A DNA stretch of 64,000 nucleotides from Alteraurantiacibacter aestuarii (GCF_009827405.1 NZ_WTYY01000001.1:450540-514539), one strand, 5' to 3'. Counted from the stretch's first letter, positions 38,489 through 47,261 are shown. The notes: generated by a model from the letters alone, not told the origin. A program made the numbers and translations.

Positions 38489-38754
38489 GGTGACGCTCCT
38501 GCAATTGCGTGGTCATTGTGGCAGGTGCAGGCCTGCGCAACACTGGTTGCAGAATGTGCGGTACGGCGGCCCATGGTCCAGTTGTTCTGAAAGCGAACCT
38601 GCGGATTGGGGGCGCACCAGATCTCGCCATTCTCGTCCAGCGCGGTGACCCAGATCAGGTGATGTTCCGGGCCATAATCGATAATTCCGACGGCCTGCCC
38701 GCGGCCGCGATCAAGAACCTGAACCGGTAGACTGGGATTGAGCTGCGTGAACAT
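38482..38754 (-). CDS. Hypothetical 90-residue protein
   Basis: A 90-residue soluble protein. Core segments are LPVQVLDRGRGQAVGIIDYG, HHLIWVTALDENGEIWCAPN and VRFQNNWTMGRRT; the C-terminus has ACTCHND. This looks like a small beta domain. AGAGG precedes ATG 38754. It overlaps the start of the YqcI/YcgG gene by 7 bp, so they are co-translated; the YqaJ nuclease gene ends 87 bp upstream. I do not recognise a family. Confidence 0.7.
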   Translation of the reverse strand: MFTQLNPSLPVQVLDRGRGQAVGIIDYGPEHHLIWVTALDENGEIWCAPNPQVRFQNNWTMGRRTAHSATSVAQACTCHNDHAIAGASPC

Positions 38755-38841
38755 GGTTGGCCTCTTGCGCTGCATGTCCATGATAAATGGTCGAAACCTT
38801 CTGTGGTTCCAGCAGCGGCCAGGATGCAACGAGGGGATCAG

Positions 38842-39432
38842 TCAGGCGCAGAGCTCGTTCCAGAAAGCCGCCTCTTTTTCGATCAGCCGTTCAATATAGC
38901 TCGCGTCTCTGGGTACGCTGAAAAGGATCGGTGGCCGGTCTGGCAGATAGCAGAAGAAGTCCATTTTCAGGAGGCCGGTCACCGCCATCGTGTGCTGGAG
39001 CTGACCGTACAGGGCGCGCGGTACTGTGCGGCTGCGGCCGGTGCGCGCATGAATGGCAGGACCGCATTTGATCTCGACCGCCTGCATCGTGTCCACGCAT
39101 ATTCCGTCGAGACTGCAGCGCATCCATTCATGAGCGCGGCTTTGAGCGCATAGCGGCCGGACATTCACGCCGCGAATTGTGCAATAGGCCGCGCGTGCCC
39201 TTGGCTCCAGCATCACCCCTCTGGTCATGGCACTGGTGACTGTCTGCCGCCGCCGGGCAAGTTCTGGATTGCGCCGCTCAAACAGCAGGTCCTTTGCGGA
39301 CTTCCACGGGTTTTCGCCCATGATGGCCGGTGCATCGGACGCCCCGATGCCGCCTGCGCGCCATTGCCGCCAGCTTTCGGTGCCCTGCACAAGATCCACA
39401 ATCGTGAACGGAGCGCTTTGCGGCGCGGTCAT
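38842..39432 (-). CDS. YqaJ-like exonuclease
   Basis: A 196-residue PD-(D/E)XK nuclease of the YqaJ/lambda-exonuclease group. Motifs in order are WRAGGIGASDAPAIMGENPW near residue 25, MLEPRARAAY (Glu), MRCSLDGI (catalytic Asp) and AVEIKCG (ExK). These enzymes normally pair with a RecT-type annealing protein in phages, but none is encoded here. Its ATG overlaps the XRE stop (ATGA), so it is part of a regulated operon rather than isolated debris. Confidence 0.87.
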   Translation of the reverse strand: MTAPQSAPFTIVDLVQGTESWRQWRAGGIGASDAPAIMGENPWKSAKDLLFERRNPELARRRQTVTSAMTRGVMLEPRARAAYCTIRGVNVRPLCAQSRAHEWMRCSLDGICVDTMQAVEIKCGPAIHARTGRSRTVPRALYGQLQHTMAVTGLLKMDFFCYLPDRPPILFSVPRDASYIERLIEKEAAFWNELCA

Positions 39433-39647
39433 GATCTTTGCTGCTCTTCCAGATCGAACAGATCCTCCACCGGCACTTCAAGTGCGCGGGCGATTTTGAG
39501 CGCGACGATGGTGGAGGGCACGAAAACCCCGTTCTCCACCGTGTTGATGGTCTTGCGGCTGACCCCGATCTGGTCTGCCAGCTGAGCCTGAGTCCAGCCA
39601 CGCGCAGTGCGGGCATCGCGGATGGTGTTGGTAAGCGCCTCGGTCAT
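39429..39647 (-). CDS. XRE-family transcriptional regulator
   Basis: A 72-residue stand-alone Cro/CI-type protein: IRDARTARGWTQAQLADQIG, VSRKTINTVENGVFVPSTIV and ALKIARALEVPVEDLFDL. It is the same type as the XRE protein at 5873-6088. It overlaps the membrane-protein gene upstream and the YqaJ gene downstream by 4 bp each. The tandem palindromes at 40118-40153 are its probable operators. Confidence 0.92.
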   Translation of the reverse strand: MTEALTNTIRDARTARGWTQAQLADQIGVSRKTINTVENGVFVPSTIVALKIARALEVPVEDLFDLEEQQRS

Positions 39648-40105
39648 TGCTGGTAGGATTTGCGCTCAAGCAGAGCGAAGCGCAGTGCGGCGACGCTGAC
39701 CGTTGAGGTGAGGATCAGATGGGTTGCCTGCCGCAACATCAGTTCACCAAAATTGCTGTAAATGAAGAGGGCGAGCGTTGTCAGAACCGATGCCAGGAAG
39801 CCGGCGGCGATCGCTTTGCTGCGGTTTTGCCGGGTCACCTCGTCATCGATCAGGGGCAGCAACCCGGGGCGGGATTTGGGGAATTTACCGCCGGTATAGA
39901 GGACGATTACAAACGAACTGGAAAGAATGATCCACGCGACCACTTGGACCGGTTTGGCAGCCCATCCGACATCGGCAAGAATGGTAGAAAAGTTGATCTG
40001 GATCGCCACATAAGCAATCACCAGCAAGAGCAGCGCGCGGGCGCGCCTGCGCCCAACCATTTCGGCGGCTTCCTGATCGCTCGCTGGCAAGTTTTTCATA
40101 CGCAT
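39644..40105 (-). CDS. Four-helix membrane protein of an XRE pair
   Basis: A 153-residue inner-membrane protein. Helices lie at about 24-45, 54-72, 96-117 and 124-142; the loop between the second and third contains PLIDDEVTRQNRSKAIA, comparable with the DER-containing loop of the protein at 5453-5869. It is first in the operon and overlaps the XRE gene by 4 bp. The pairing suggests that it controls the regulator's activity, which is inference. Two ATGs (40105 and 40099) are possible. Confidence 0.8.
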   Translation of the reverse strand: MRMKNLPASDQEAAEMVGRRRARALLLLVIAYVAIQINFSTILADVGWAAKPVQVVAWIILSSSFVIVLYTGGKFPKSRPGLLPLIDDEVTRQNRSKAIAAGFLASVLTTLALFIYSNFGELMLRQATHLILTSTVSVAALRFALLERKSYQQ

Positions 40106-40117
40106 CGTGAATCTCCG

Positions 40118-40153
40118 TGTAACCCACGGGTTACATGTAACCTCTAAGTTACA
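40118..40153. promoter_or_regulatory. Two abutting 18-bp palindromic operators
   Basis: TGTAACCCACGGGTTACA (40118-40135) is a palindrome with perfect 8-bp arms. It is followed with no gap by TGTAACCTCTAAGTTACA (40136-40153), whose arms match at 7 of 8 positions. They lie 12 bp upstream of the membrane/XRE operon start and 86 bp before rsh, so they could affect both; XRE binding is inferred. Confidence 0.8.
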
Positions 40154-40239
40154 ATTCAGTCAAGCGCCCGTGGAAATCTCGCCCATCTCCGCGATTTCCC
40201 TTGCCTGTTTTCTGCCCGATGGCGCACTATCTTGAATAT

Positions 40240-42321
40240 ATGCTGCGCCAGTACGAACTTGTTGAACGGGTCCTTGAATATGACCCCGATGCCGATGCGG
40301 CGCTGCTCAACCGTGCCTACGTCTATACGGTGCAGAAGCACGGCAGCCAGAAGCGCGCCAGCGGCGATCCCTATTTCAGCCACCCGGTAGAAGTTGCCGG
40401 GTTGATGACCGACCTGAAGCTGGATCAGGCAACCATCATGACCGCGCTGCTCCACGATACGGTGGAGGACACGCTGGCCACGATCGAGGATATCGAGCTG
40501 AATTTCGGCAGCGAAGTGGCGCGGCTGGTGGACGGCGTGACCAAGCTCTCCAAGATCGAGCAGATGCCGGAGAATGAGCGCGCGGCGGAAAACCTGCGCA
40601 AGTTCCTGCTGGCGATGAGCGAGGACCTGCGCGTGCTGCTGGTGAAGCTGGCGGACCGGCTGCACAACATGCGCACGCTGCATTTCATCAAGAACCCGGA
40701 AAAGCGCCACCGCATCGCGCGGGAGACGATGGATATCTATGCCCCGCTGGCAGAGCGTGTGGGCATGTATGAATATATGCGCGAAATGCAGCTGCTGGCG
40801 TTCGAGCAGCTGGAGCCAGAAGCCTATGCCACCATCAACGCCCGGCTGGAGCAGATCCGTTCCACCGAAGGCGGGCAGGTTGATGCCATCGCGCTCAAGA
40901 TCAAGCAGGCGCTGGCTGAATCCGGGCTGGATGTGGAAGTGTGGGGGCGCGAAAAACACCCCTATTCGATCTGGAAAAAGATGGCCGAGCGCCATGTGAG
41001 CTTTGAACAGGTCACCGATATCATGGCCTTCCGCGTGCTGACGCGCGATACCGATGATTGCTACCGCGCGCTGGGCGTGCTGCACCAGACCTGGAAGATG
41101 GTGCCCGGACGGTTCAAGGACTTCATCTCCACCCCCAAGACCAATGGCTATCGCTCGCTCCACACCACGCTGATCCATGCCGGATCGATGCGTGTGGAAG
41201 TGCAGATCCGCACGCGCGAGATGCACCGCACCAATGAATTCGGCCTGGCGGCGCACTGGGCGTACAAGCAGGAAGACCGGCCCGATGGCGAAGTGGGCTG
41301 GCTGCGCGACCTGATCGAGATTGTCGATGCCAGCCATGATGCCGAAGAACTGCTCGAACACACCAAGCTGGCGGTTTACCAGAACCGCATCTTCGCCTTC
41401 ACGCCCAAGGGCGCGCTGTTCCAGCTGCCCAAGGGATCGACAGCGGTGGATTTTGCATTCGCCGTCCACACCGATCTTGGCGCGCAGACCGTGGGCGCCA
41501 AGATCAATGGCCGGCACATGCCTTTGCGCACACCGCTCAACAATGGCGATGTGGTGGAGATCATCAAGGGATCACACGCCCAGCCGCAGCTCAGCTGGCT
41601 GGGGTTTGTCGTCACCGGCAAGGCTCGCGCCGCCATTCGCCGCGCGGTGCGGCTGAAGGAACGCGGAGAGATTGCCGAAATCGGCACCAAGCTGTTCGAA
41701 GAAATTGTCGAGCGTCTGCCTGCCAAGGTGGGAAAGAAGGCAATTTCCGCCGCGCTTGAACGGCTGGAGCTGGATCACAAGGAAGACCTGATGTTCGCCA
41801 TCGGGTCCGCCAAGCTGACCGACCGGGAAGTGATGGAAGCGCTTGTTCCCGGCAGCACCAGCGATTTGCCAGCCCCGCCCGAACAAGGGCGCGCCATCAG
41901 CATCAAGGGGCTGACGGCGGGCATGGGTTTCAGCCTGGCAGACTGCTGCCATCCTGTTCCCGGCGACCGCATTGTCGGCCTCAGGCGCAAGGGGCAGGGG
42001 GTGGAAGTGCACGCCATCGATTGCCTTGAGCTGGCCAATGGCGAGGATGTCGACTGGGTCGATCTGTCATGGGGCGAACGCTCTCACGGTGCGGTCGGAC
42101 GGCTGCATGTCGTGCTGTATAACCGCCCCGGCACTCTGGCTGAAATGGCCGGCGTGTTCGCCAAGAGCAATGCCAATGTGATGAACCTGGAACTGACCCA
42201 GCGCGACGATCCGTTTCACACCTATGAGGTGGATCTGGAAGTGCAGGACCTGGCGCATCTCACCCGCATTGTCAGCAGCCTGCGGGCGAGCGACAGCGTG
42301 GCACAGGCAGACCGGGTCTGA
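40240..42321 (+). CDS. rsh: Bifunctional (p)ppGpp synthetase/hydrolase
   Basis: A 693-residue RelA/SpoT homologue that makes and degrades the alarmone (p)ppGpp. The HD hydrolase domain is intact: FSHPVEVAGLMTDLKLD and TALLHDTVED near residues 50-75, then LVKLADRLHNMRTL. The synthetase domain has GREKHPYSIWKKM, DIMAFRVLT and FISTPKTNGYRSLHTT. A TGS domain (about 385-445) and a C-terminal ACT domain (about 615-690) complete the long form. MLRQYEL at ATG 40240 matches the family start; ATG 40219 is an alternative. Confidence 0.95.
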   Translation: MLRQYELVERVLEYDPDADAALLNRAYVYTVQKHGSQKRASGDPYFSHPVEVAGLMTDLKLDQATIMTALLHDTVEDTLATIEDIELNFGSEVARLVDGVTKLSKIEQMPENERAAENLRKFLLAMSEDLRVLLVKLADRLHNMRTLHFIKNPEKRHRIARETMDIYAPLAERVGMYEYMREMQLLAFEQLEPEAYATINARLEQIRSTEGGQVDAIALKIKQALAESGLDVEVWGREKHPYSIWKKMAERHVSFEQVTDIMAFRVLTRDTDDCYRALGVLHQTWKMVPGRFKDFISTPKTNGYRSLHTTLIHAGSMRVEVQIRTREMHRTNEFGLAAHWAYKQEDRPDGEVGWLRDLIEIVDASHDAEELLEHTKLAVYQNRIFAFTPKGALFQLPKGSTAVDFAFAVHTDLGAQTVGAKINGRHMPLRTPLNNGDVVEIIKGSHAQPQLSWLGFVVTGKARAAIRRAVRLKERGEIAEIGTKLFEEIVERLPAKVGKKAISAALERLELDHKEDLMFAIGSAKLTDREVMEALVPGSTSDLPAPPEQGRAISIKGLTAGMGFSLADCCHPVPGDRIVGLRRKGQGVEVHAIDCLELANGEDVDWVDLSWGERSHGAVGRLHVVLYNRPGTLAEMAGVFAKSNANVMNLELTQRDDPFHTYEVDLEVQDLAHLTRIVSSLRASDSVAQADRV

Positions 42322-42686
42322 TGTCTCACATTACCGGGCTCGATCATGTCCAGCTGGCCATGCCTGCTGGTGGTGAGGCGCGTGCGCGGGCATTCTATGT
42401 CGGCGTGCTGGGCATGGCGGAGTTACCCAAACCTGCCCATCTGGCGGTGAATGGCGGCTGCTGGTTCACCAGCGGCGATGCGCATATTCATCTGGGCGTG
42501 GAGCATGGCTTTGCGCCAGCGCGCAAGGCGCATCCCGCGCTGCTGGTGCACGATCTGCCGGCCTATGCCGAGCGACTGGAAAGTGCCGGAGTGTCCTTTG
42601 CGCCGGGCAAGCCGCTGGATGGCTATGTGCGCGGCGACATTTCCGATCCCTTCGGCAACCGGATCGAACTGATGCAGCGGCTCTAG
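42321..42686 (+). CDS. VOC-family protein
   Basis: A 121-residue glyoxalase/bleomycin-resistance-fold protein: GLDHVQLAMPAGGEARARAFY at the N-terminus with the metal-ligand His, and ISDPFGNRIELMQ with the Glu ligand at the C-terminus. The reaction is unknown. It starts in the rsh stop (TGATG) and its TAG overlaps that of the convergent serine hydrolase in CTAG. Confidence 0.9.
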   Translation: MSHITGLDHVQLAMPAGGEARARAFYVGVLGMAELPKPAHLAVNGGCWFTSGDAHIHLGVEHGFAPARKAHPALLVHDLPAYAERLESAGVSFAPGKPLDGYVRGDISDPFGNRIELMQRL

Positions 42687-44008
42687 CCTGCCTGCAGTGA
42701 CAGGTCGGCGGCAATCGCCTCCTCGAAATCGGCGGCGATGGGCCATGTGCTGGCGGGCATGTACTGGGTGTAGATGGCGCAGCGCCGGCCGCTGACCATG
42801 TCCACAAAACCAACCGTCCCGGCGCTTCCGGCCCAGCCATAGGCGCTGTCCATTCCAGCCCAGCCCAGCCTTCCAGCGGCGCCGAATGCAAATCCTTCCA
42901 CCCATGATCCCAGCGAAACCGATGGATCGGGCCGCAGGTCCGATGTGCCCAGCTGTACCGCCGCTGCGGGCAGGATGCGCGTTCCATCCAGCTCGCCCAG
43001 ATTGGCGACCATGTGCAGGAAGCGGTCATAATCATGCGGAGAGGACACCAGCCCGGTGCCGCCCATGGGGAAATAGTCATCCCCGGCAAACACCGTGCCC
43101 TGCGCAGGATCGAGCAGGACCGGGCTTTCCCCGCGCACGTCATAACTTTCGGTCAACCGGCTGCGCGCGTCTTCCGGCACGCGGAAGAACGTGCTGTTCA
43201 TCCCGCAGGGGGCGAAAATCTTGTCAGCCAGGAAGCTCTCGAAATCCTGCCCGCTGACCACTTCGATCACCCGCCCGATCACGTCCAGTCCGGTGGAATA
43301 GCTCCACTGCGTGCCCGGCTGGTGCGTCAGCGGAAAAGTGGCCAGGCGATCGGCGAATTCGGTCAGGCTGGTCACCGGCGTGCCCCGCGCCAGTTCCGCT
43401 GGCGGGTAGGGGCCAACCAGCCCGGTCACCACGCCTGCGGCCTTCATCGCCTGCGACAGCGGCCCCTGCTCCACAAAGCTGTATCCCAGGCCGGAGGTGT
43501 GGGTGAGCAAGTGGCGGATGGTGATCGGCCGTGCGGCGGGCTCCAGATTATCGGCGGTGATCGGGCCGTCATATTCCTTCTGCACCTGCATGTTGGCAAA
43601 GGCGGGCAATATCTCGGCCAGCGGCTGGTCGAGCGACAGCCTGCCCTCTTCCACCAGCAGCATGGCGGCCATGCCGACAATCGGCTTGGTCATCGAATAG
43701 AGGCGATAGATACTGTCAGCATCGCTTTGCCGCTGGCCGCCCAGACGGTCTGTTCCGCCACCGATCAGCAGGCTTTCCTCGCCCTTGCCGATCATTGCCA
43801 GCATATTGGCGATCATGCCCCGGCTGCGGTAGCGCGCCACCATTGCGGACAGGTAAGGCCAGTCATCGGCGCTCATCGGCGCGCTGCCGGCGGCGGAGGT
43901 GCAACCGGCCAATGGCAATGCGGTCAGCGCCAGTCCCGCGCCCGCCGTGCGGCGCAGCATGGCGCGCCTTGTGTGCCAGCCCTTGGGGCCGCCGCGTCCG
44001 TCCATCAT
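42683..44008 (-). CDS. Serine hydrolase of the class C beta-lactamase fold
   Basis: A 441-residue exported enzyme of the EstB/penicillin-binding-like group. The N-terminus HTRRAMLRRTAGAGLALTALPLAGC combines twin-arginine-like features with a lipobox. The nucleophile lies in RLYSMTKPIVG (SxxK) and the second motif is WSYSTGLDVIG (Tyr in YxT/N). HTSGLGY and GWAGSAGT follow. Such proteins are usually esterases or peptidases rather than true beta-lactamases. Confidence 0.9.
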   Translation of the reverse strand: MMDGRGGPKGWHTRRAMLRRTAGAGLALTALPLAGCTSAAGSAPMSADDWPYLSAMVARYRSRGMIANMLAMIGKGEESLLIGGGTDRLGGQRQSDADSIYRLYSMTKPIVGMAAMLLVEEGRLSLDQPLAEILPAFANMQVQKEYDGPITADNLEPAARPITIRHLLTHTSGLGYSFVEQGPLSQAMKAAGVVTGLVGPYPPAELARGTPVTSLTEFADRLATFPLTHQPGTQWSYSTGLDVIGRVIEVVSGQDFESFLADKIFAPCGMNSTFFRVPEDARSRLTESYDVRGESPVLLDPAQGTVFAGDDYFPMGGTGLVSSPHDYDRFLHMVANLGELDGTRILPAAAVQLGTSDLRPDPSVSLGSWVEGFAFGAAGRLGWAGMDSAYGWAGSAGTVGFVDMVSGRRCAIYTQYMPASTWPIAADFEEAIAADLSLQAG

Positions 44009-44047
44009 ATCCCTCTCCCCCTCGCGCTGCCTGCCCGCCTGCTGGGC

Positions 44048-44368
44048 TTATAACAAGGTCAGCTGCGCCGTAATCTCGTCACCTTCCGCCACACCCTGTG
44101 CCCGCCGGGCCACCGCCTTGATCGGCAGGAACCAGCCATAGTCCTGCGGGAAGACGGAAGTGCTCCACTCGCTGTCGCCCAGCTTCACCTCCACCTTCAC
44201 CGATCCGAAGCCGCGGCGCTTGCCGCTTTCGATCCGGCGCAGCAGTTCATGGCCGGAAATCTCCTCCGCCGCCTTGCCTTCGATGCGGATATAGGTTGCC
44301 AGAACGCCGCTATCGTTGCGCCAGCCCAGCAATGTGCCCGATACGGTGATCTGGTCGCCGCTCTGCAT
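44048..44368 (-). CDS. DUF1905 domain protein
   Basis: A 106-residue single-domain protein resembling the DUF1905 beta-barrel family: SGTLLGWRNDSGVLATYIRI near the N-terminus, RRGFGSVKVEVKLGDSEW, and FPQDYGWFLPIKAVARR. No function is known. ATG 44368 is used; a GTG one codon earlier is possible. It lies just after the cyclophilin gene on the same strand (5 bp), implying one transcript. Confidence 0.85.
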   Translation of the reverse strand: MQSGDQITVSGTLLGWRNDSGVLATYIRIEGKAAEEISGHELLRRIESGKRRGFGSVKVEVKLGDSEWSTSVFPQDYGWFLPIKAVARRAQGVAEGDEITAQLTLL

Positions 44369-44373
44369 CACTT

Positions 44374-45435
44374 CTACTCCGTCAGGGGGTCGATGTGGCG
44401 GATCGGCACCGGCACGTTGCAGATGTCCACGCCGCTCGCGGGCACGGTGTAGAAGGCGTCATTGCGATTGGCGCGCACTGCCACATAACGGGCGAAGCTT
44501 TCGCTTTGGGTGGACAGATACTGGTAGCGCCAATGCTCGGCCTCCTCCGTCTCGCTGGCAAGCCGGACCGAGAGGATCGGCGTATCCTGATCGCGGCTTT
44601 CATACACGCCAGCATCCCCCGTGCCGCGCCTGAGCGTGGAAAGATGCTCGATCCCGTCGATCACCCGGCCGACCACGGCGATGTTGCGATCAAGCTGGCG
44701 CGGCGCATGGCCGATCACGGCGTAGAGTTCGGAGCCGGTGCCGGTGTCTGGCGCAAGATCGCGGGCGACGCCGACGGATGCATAGCAGTGGACGGGCCAA
44801 GCCGTGGTGCTGCGCTGGGTATCGGGCCCCGACCCCATGGGCCATCCACCAACAAAAGCGGTTTCCAATGCATAGCTGTCGCCCTTCTGGCGTGCGATCG
44901 CTTGCTTGATAGCGTCGGCATTTGGTGCCTCGACAATCTCACCAGTAACAAATTCTTCGATCCACATCGATCGGAGCATAGCAGTGAGCGGAAAGACCGC
45001 TTGATCGAACTCTGGCGCTGGAGGAAGCACAGAAGCATACTCGCTTTCTGGCGACACCACGCCCTCCGGCAGCGGCCTGTCCTCGCTCACATCACCCCAT
45101 TGCGCCACCCAGTTATCGACCACGCGATAGACGCTGGTGCCATCCCACCAATGGGCGCGGGCGAGGGTGCGGATGTTCTCCACCCACGGCTGGCTGAACG
45201 GCGCGGGAATCAGCTGGATCACCACGAAGCGCGGGCTCTCGTCATCACCGGGGGCCAGAACCATCACCAGCAGATCGCCGGGATCAATCTCGGTCCATTC
45301 CTCCGGCGTGGATGCCGCCACGATGCTGTCGGGCGTTACCGGGTTGGCAGGCGTAATTGGCGCGGCATTTTCCTGTGCTGCCAGCGGTGTGGCAAAGGCC
45401 AGCGAAACGGCGGAGAGAAGGGCAAGGCGGCTCAT
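44374..45435 (-). CDS. Cyclophilin-type peptidyl-prolyl isomerase
   Basis: A 353-residue periplasmic protein (signal [21 protein letters not shown]). The central region has cyclophilin-like elements, including [24 protein letters not shown] near residue 95, [17 protein letters not shown] and [16 protein letters not shown]. It would assist proline isomerisation during protein folding. The sequence is more divergent than standard PpiA/PpiB and contains a long insertion, so activity is not certain. Confidence 0.83.
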   Translation of the reverse strand: MSRLALLSAVSLAFATPLAAQENAAPITPANPVTPDSIVAASTPEEWTEIDPGDLLVMVLAPGDDESPRFVVIQLIPAPFSQPWVENIRTLARAHWWDGTSVYRVVDNWVAQWGDVSEDRPLPEGVVSPESEYASVLPPAPEFDQAVFPLTAMLRSMWIEEFVTGEIVEAPNADAIKQAIARQKGDSYALETAFVGGWPMGSGPDTQRSTTAWPVHCYASVGVARDLAPDTGTGSELYAVIGHAPRQLDRNIAVVGRVIDGIEHLSTLRRGTGDAGVYESRDQDTPILSVRLASETEEAEHWRYQYLSTQSESFARYVAVRANRNDAFYTVPASGVDICNVPVPIRHIDPLTE

Positions 45436-45536
45436 GGCCTGGAGTGTGCCACCGGTATGCGCGAAGGCAAGGCCTATCCCGCTTGTCATCCGCTCATACT
45501 GCGGCTAGTGGCCTGCCTCTGCCAAAACAGGCATGC

Positions 45537-45627
45537 GGAGCGGTGGCCGAGTGGTCGAAGGCGCACGCCTGGAAAGTGTGTATACGTCAAAAGCGTATCG
45601 TGGGTTCGAATCCCACCCGCTCCGCCA
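45537..45627 (+). tRNA. tRNA-Ser (anticodon GGA)
   Basis: A complete class II tRNA with the 7-bp acceptor stem GGAGCGG/CCGCTCC, discriminator G and encoded CCA. The anticodon loop CTGGAAA gives GGA, reading UCC and UCU. A long variable arm (TACG/CGTA stem) and TTCGAATC in the T arm confirm serine. Its 3' end borders the repeat-rich accessory region. Confidence 0.97.
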
Positions 45628-46024
45628 CCCACCCCCAGCACTCGTCTCTGGTTTCAGGGAGGGCGCGCAAGCCCGCGGAACAGGCGGCTTTGCGTGGGCC
45701 ATTCCGTAACAGCGACATCATTGTGGCCGTCTCCTGGACGATATCAGCCGGCATTTGCGCGGCCCGTCTCCGGCCGTACCTGCATCGGTCCGGTTTGCCT
45801 GTTAAACAGGGCAGAACAGGGAAAAACGTGAATTTGAGCCCGAATACAGGCCATCTGCAGCAATTTGCGCAAGATTCTACCTGAGAAAATAACGCCTTTT
45901 CGGTAGCTTAAAGGGCACGAAAAGCCGTTTTCCTGTTAATCGCCCGAACAGGGTATTTAAACCCCCCGAACAGGTGCCTCAATCGCCACTATCAGGGTGT
46001 TTGCTCGCCGGAACAGGCGTTTTG
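45628..46024. other. Gene-free stretch with clustered AACAGG/CCTGTT hexamers
   Basis: About 400 bp without a convincing gene, just downstream of tRNA-Ser. AACAGG or its complement occurs at 45679, 45798 (reverse), 45805, 45815, 45932 (reverse), 45947, 45969 and 46012, with one more at 45526 just before the tRNA. CCTGTTAAACAGG at 45798-45810 is a perfect palindrome. A preferred longer form is CCCGAACAGG. Short AT-rich patches lie between. The arrangement could be recombinase arm-type sites or a regulator array. Confidence 0.6.
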
Positions 46025-46394
46025 TTATTGCCCGAACCGCAGCACCTCGCGCTGCCGCGACCAGCTCAGCGGCAGCGCGATGTTCCTGAGCACCTCAAGG
46101 TTGAGATGATACGGCTGGCGTCCGTCGAGGATCGCCTGCTGGATATCGGGGGCGAGGAAGGCAAGCCGCAGGATGCCGCGATCGTAGGGAGAGCTCGGGC
46201 TGGCACCGAGTATCGGCAGACCCCGCTCGGTGCGGAGCATGGCGTGCGCCTTGCGCAAGGCAGCAATCAGCACCCGATCGGGCTGCGCGGCAGGCGTAGC
46301 GCCGCGCGCGATCATGCGCCGCCCACCGCGCAGCGGCAGCGCTAGAGGAAGGAGGATGGTCGCGCTGTCCCTGGCCTCATGGAGCAGGCGCTCT
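46025..46394 (-). pseudogene. C-terminal fragment of a site-specific recombinase
   Basis: An open frame of about 122 codons whose C-terminus (RGILRLAFLAPDIQQAILDG, then PLSWSRQREVLRFG) resembles the last part of large serine recombinases or related phage-type recombinases. The recognisable part begins at ERLLHEARD, exactly where the IS6-family left end starts (46395), so the insertion removed the rest. The frame runs a little into the IS by chance. No catalytic domain remains. Confidence 0.7.
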
Positions 46395-47235
46395 GGTCCT
46401 GTCAGAGCAAATGCACCGGCTAGCGAAATGCGCGTGATCGGGTAGGGCAGGGTGATGCCCAGACCCAAGAAAGCAGCCAGTCCGTTTCGCTATTTCAACT
46501 CTTCACCTGAGGTGATCCGCCTGGTCGTGATGATGTACGTGCGCTTTCCGCTGAGCTTGCGGAACGTGGAAGACCTGCTGTTCGAGCGGGGTATCGACAT
46601 CTGCCATGAGGCCGTGCGTCACTGGTGGAACCGGTTCGGTCCGCTGTTCGCAGCCGATGTGCAGCGCCAGCGGGTAAGCCGGATGCGAGGGTTTCGGCAA
46701 TGGAAGTGGCACCTCGATGAGGTCTACGTGAAGATCAACGGCGAGATGCATTACCTGTGGCGCGCGGTCGACCAGGAGGGCGAGATCCTCGAGAGCTACG
46801 TCACGAAGACCCGCGACAAGAAAGCTGCGCTGCGGTTCATGAAGAAGGCGCTGAAGCGCCACGGCTCGCCGGCGGAGATCACCACCGACGGTCTGCGCTC
46901 GTACCGGGCGGCAATGAGCGACCTCGGCAACACCGACAAGCAGGAGGTGGGACGCTGGGCCAACAACCGGGTGGAGAACAGCCATCTGCCGTTCCGACGA
47001 CGAGAGCGGGCCATGCTGAGATTTCGACAGATGAAGAGCTTACAGAAGTTCGCCTCGGTTCACGCCAACGTCCACAACCATTTCAATCAAGAACGCCACC
47101 TGATCGACCGACAGACATACAAGACCCGCCGCTCGGCCGCCCTGGCCGAGTGGCAGAACCTCATGGCCTGATCGACGCGCCATCAAGACACGGTTATGTC
47201 GATCGGAGACGAGTTGCGATTAGACTGACAGCACC
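46395..47235 (+). mobile_element. IS6-family insertion sequence
   Basis: An apparently complete element of about 840 bp with one transposase gene. The proposed ends are GGTCCTGTCAGAGC at the left (46395) and GACTGACAGCACC at the right (to 47235), imperfect inverted repeats matching at about 12 of 16 positions. No target-site duplication is visible: GGCGCTCT precedes it and GTTGCGAT follows. It interrupts the recombinase fragment. Confidence 0.8.
46455..47171 (+). CDS. IS6-family transposase
   Basis: A 238-residue DDE transposase. It has the N-terminal HTH/zinc-like region (FRYFNSSPEVIRLVVMMYVR, VEDLLFERGIDICHEAV) and the catalytic DDE core: WHLDEVYVKI (first Asp), TTDGLRSYRAA (second Asp) and NNRVENSHLPFRRRERAMLR (Glu). 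Motifs and length are complete, so it may be active. ATG 46455 is used; a GTG immediately before it is possible. Confidence 0.95.
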   Translation: MPRPKKAASPFRYFNSSPEVIRLVVMMYVRFPLSLRNVEDLLFERGIDICHEAVRHWWNRFGPLFAADVQRQRVSRMRGFRQWKWHLDEVYVKINGEMHYLWRAVDQEGEILESYVTKTRDKKAALRFMKKALKRHGSPAEITTDGLRSYRAAMSDLGNTDKQEVGRWANNRVENSHLPFRRRERAMLRFRQMKSLQKFASVHANVHNHFNQERHLIDRQTYKTRRSAALAEWQNLMA

Positions 47236-47258
47236 GTTGCGATTGGACTGACAGCACC
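47213..47258 (+). repeat. Tandem 23-bp copy of the IS right end
   Basis: The last 23 bp of the element (47213-47235) are repeated directly at 47236-47258 with one substitution, A to G. This looks like a leftover terminus from a second IS copy or a slipped transposition event. Confidence 0.85.
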
Positions 47259-47261
47259 CTG

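Noticed and set aside
46387..47243. Target-site duplication around the IS6-family element
   Set aside because: The 8 bp on the two sides (GGCGCTCT and GTTGCGAT) do not match, so either rearrangement removed it or the end assignment is slightly off.
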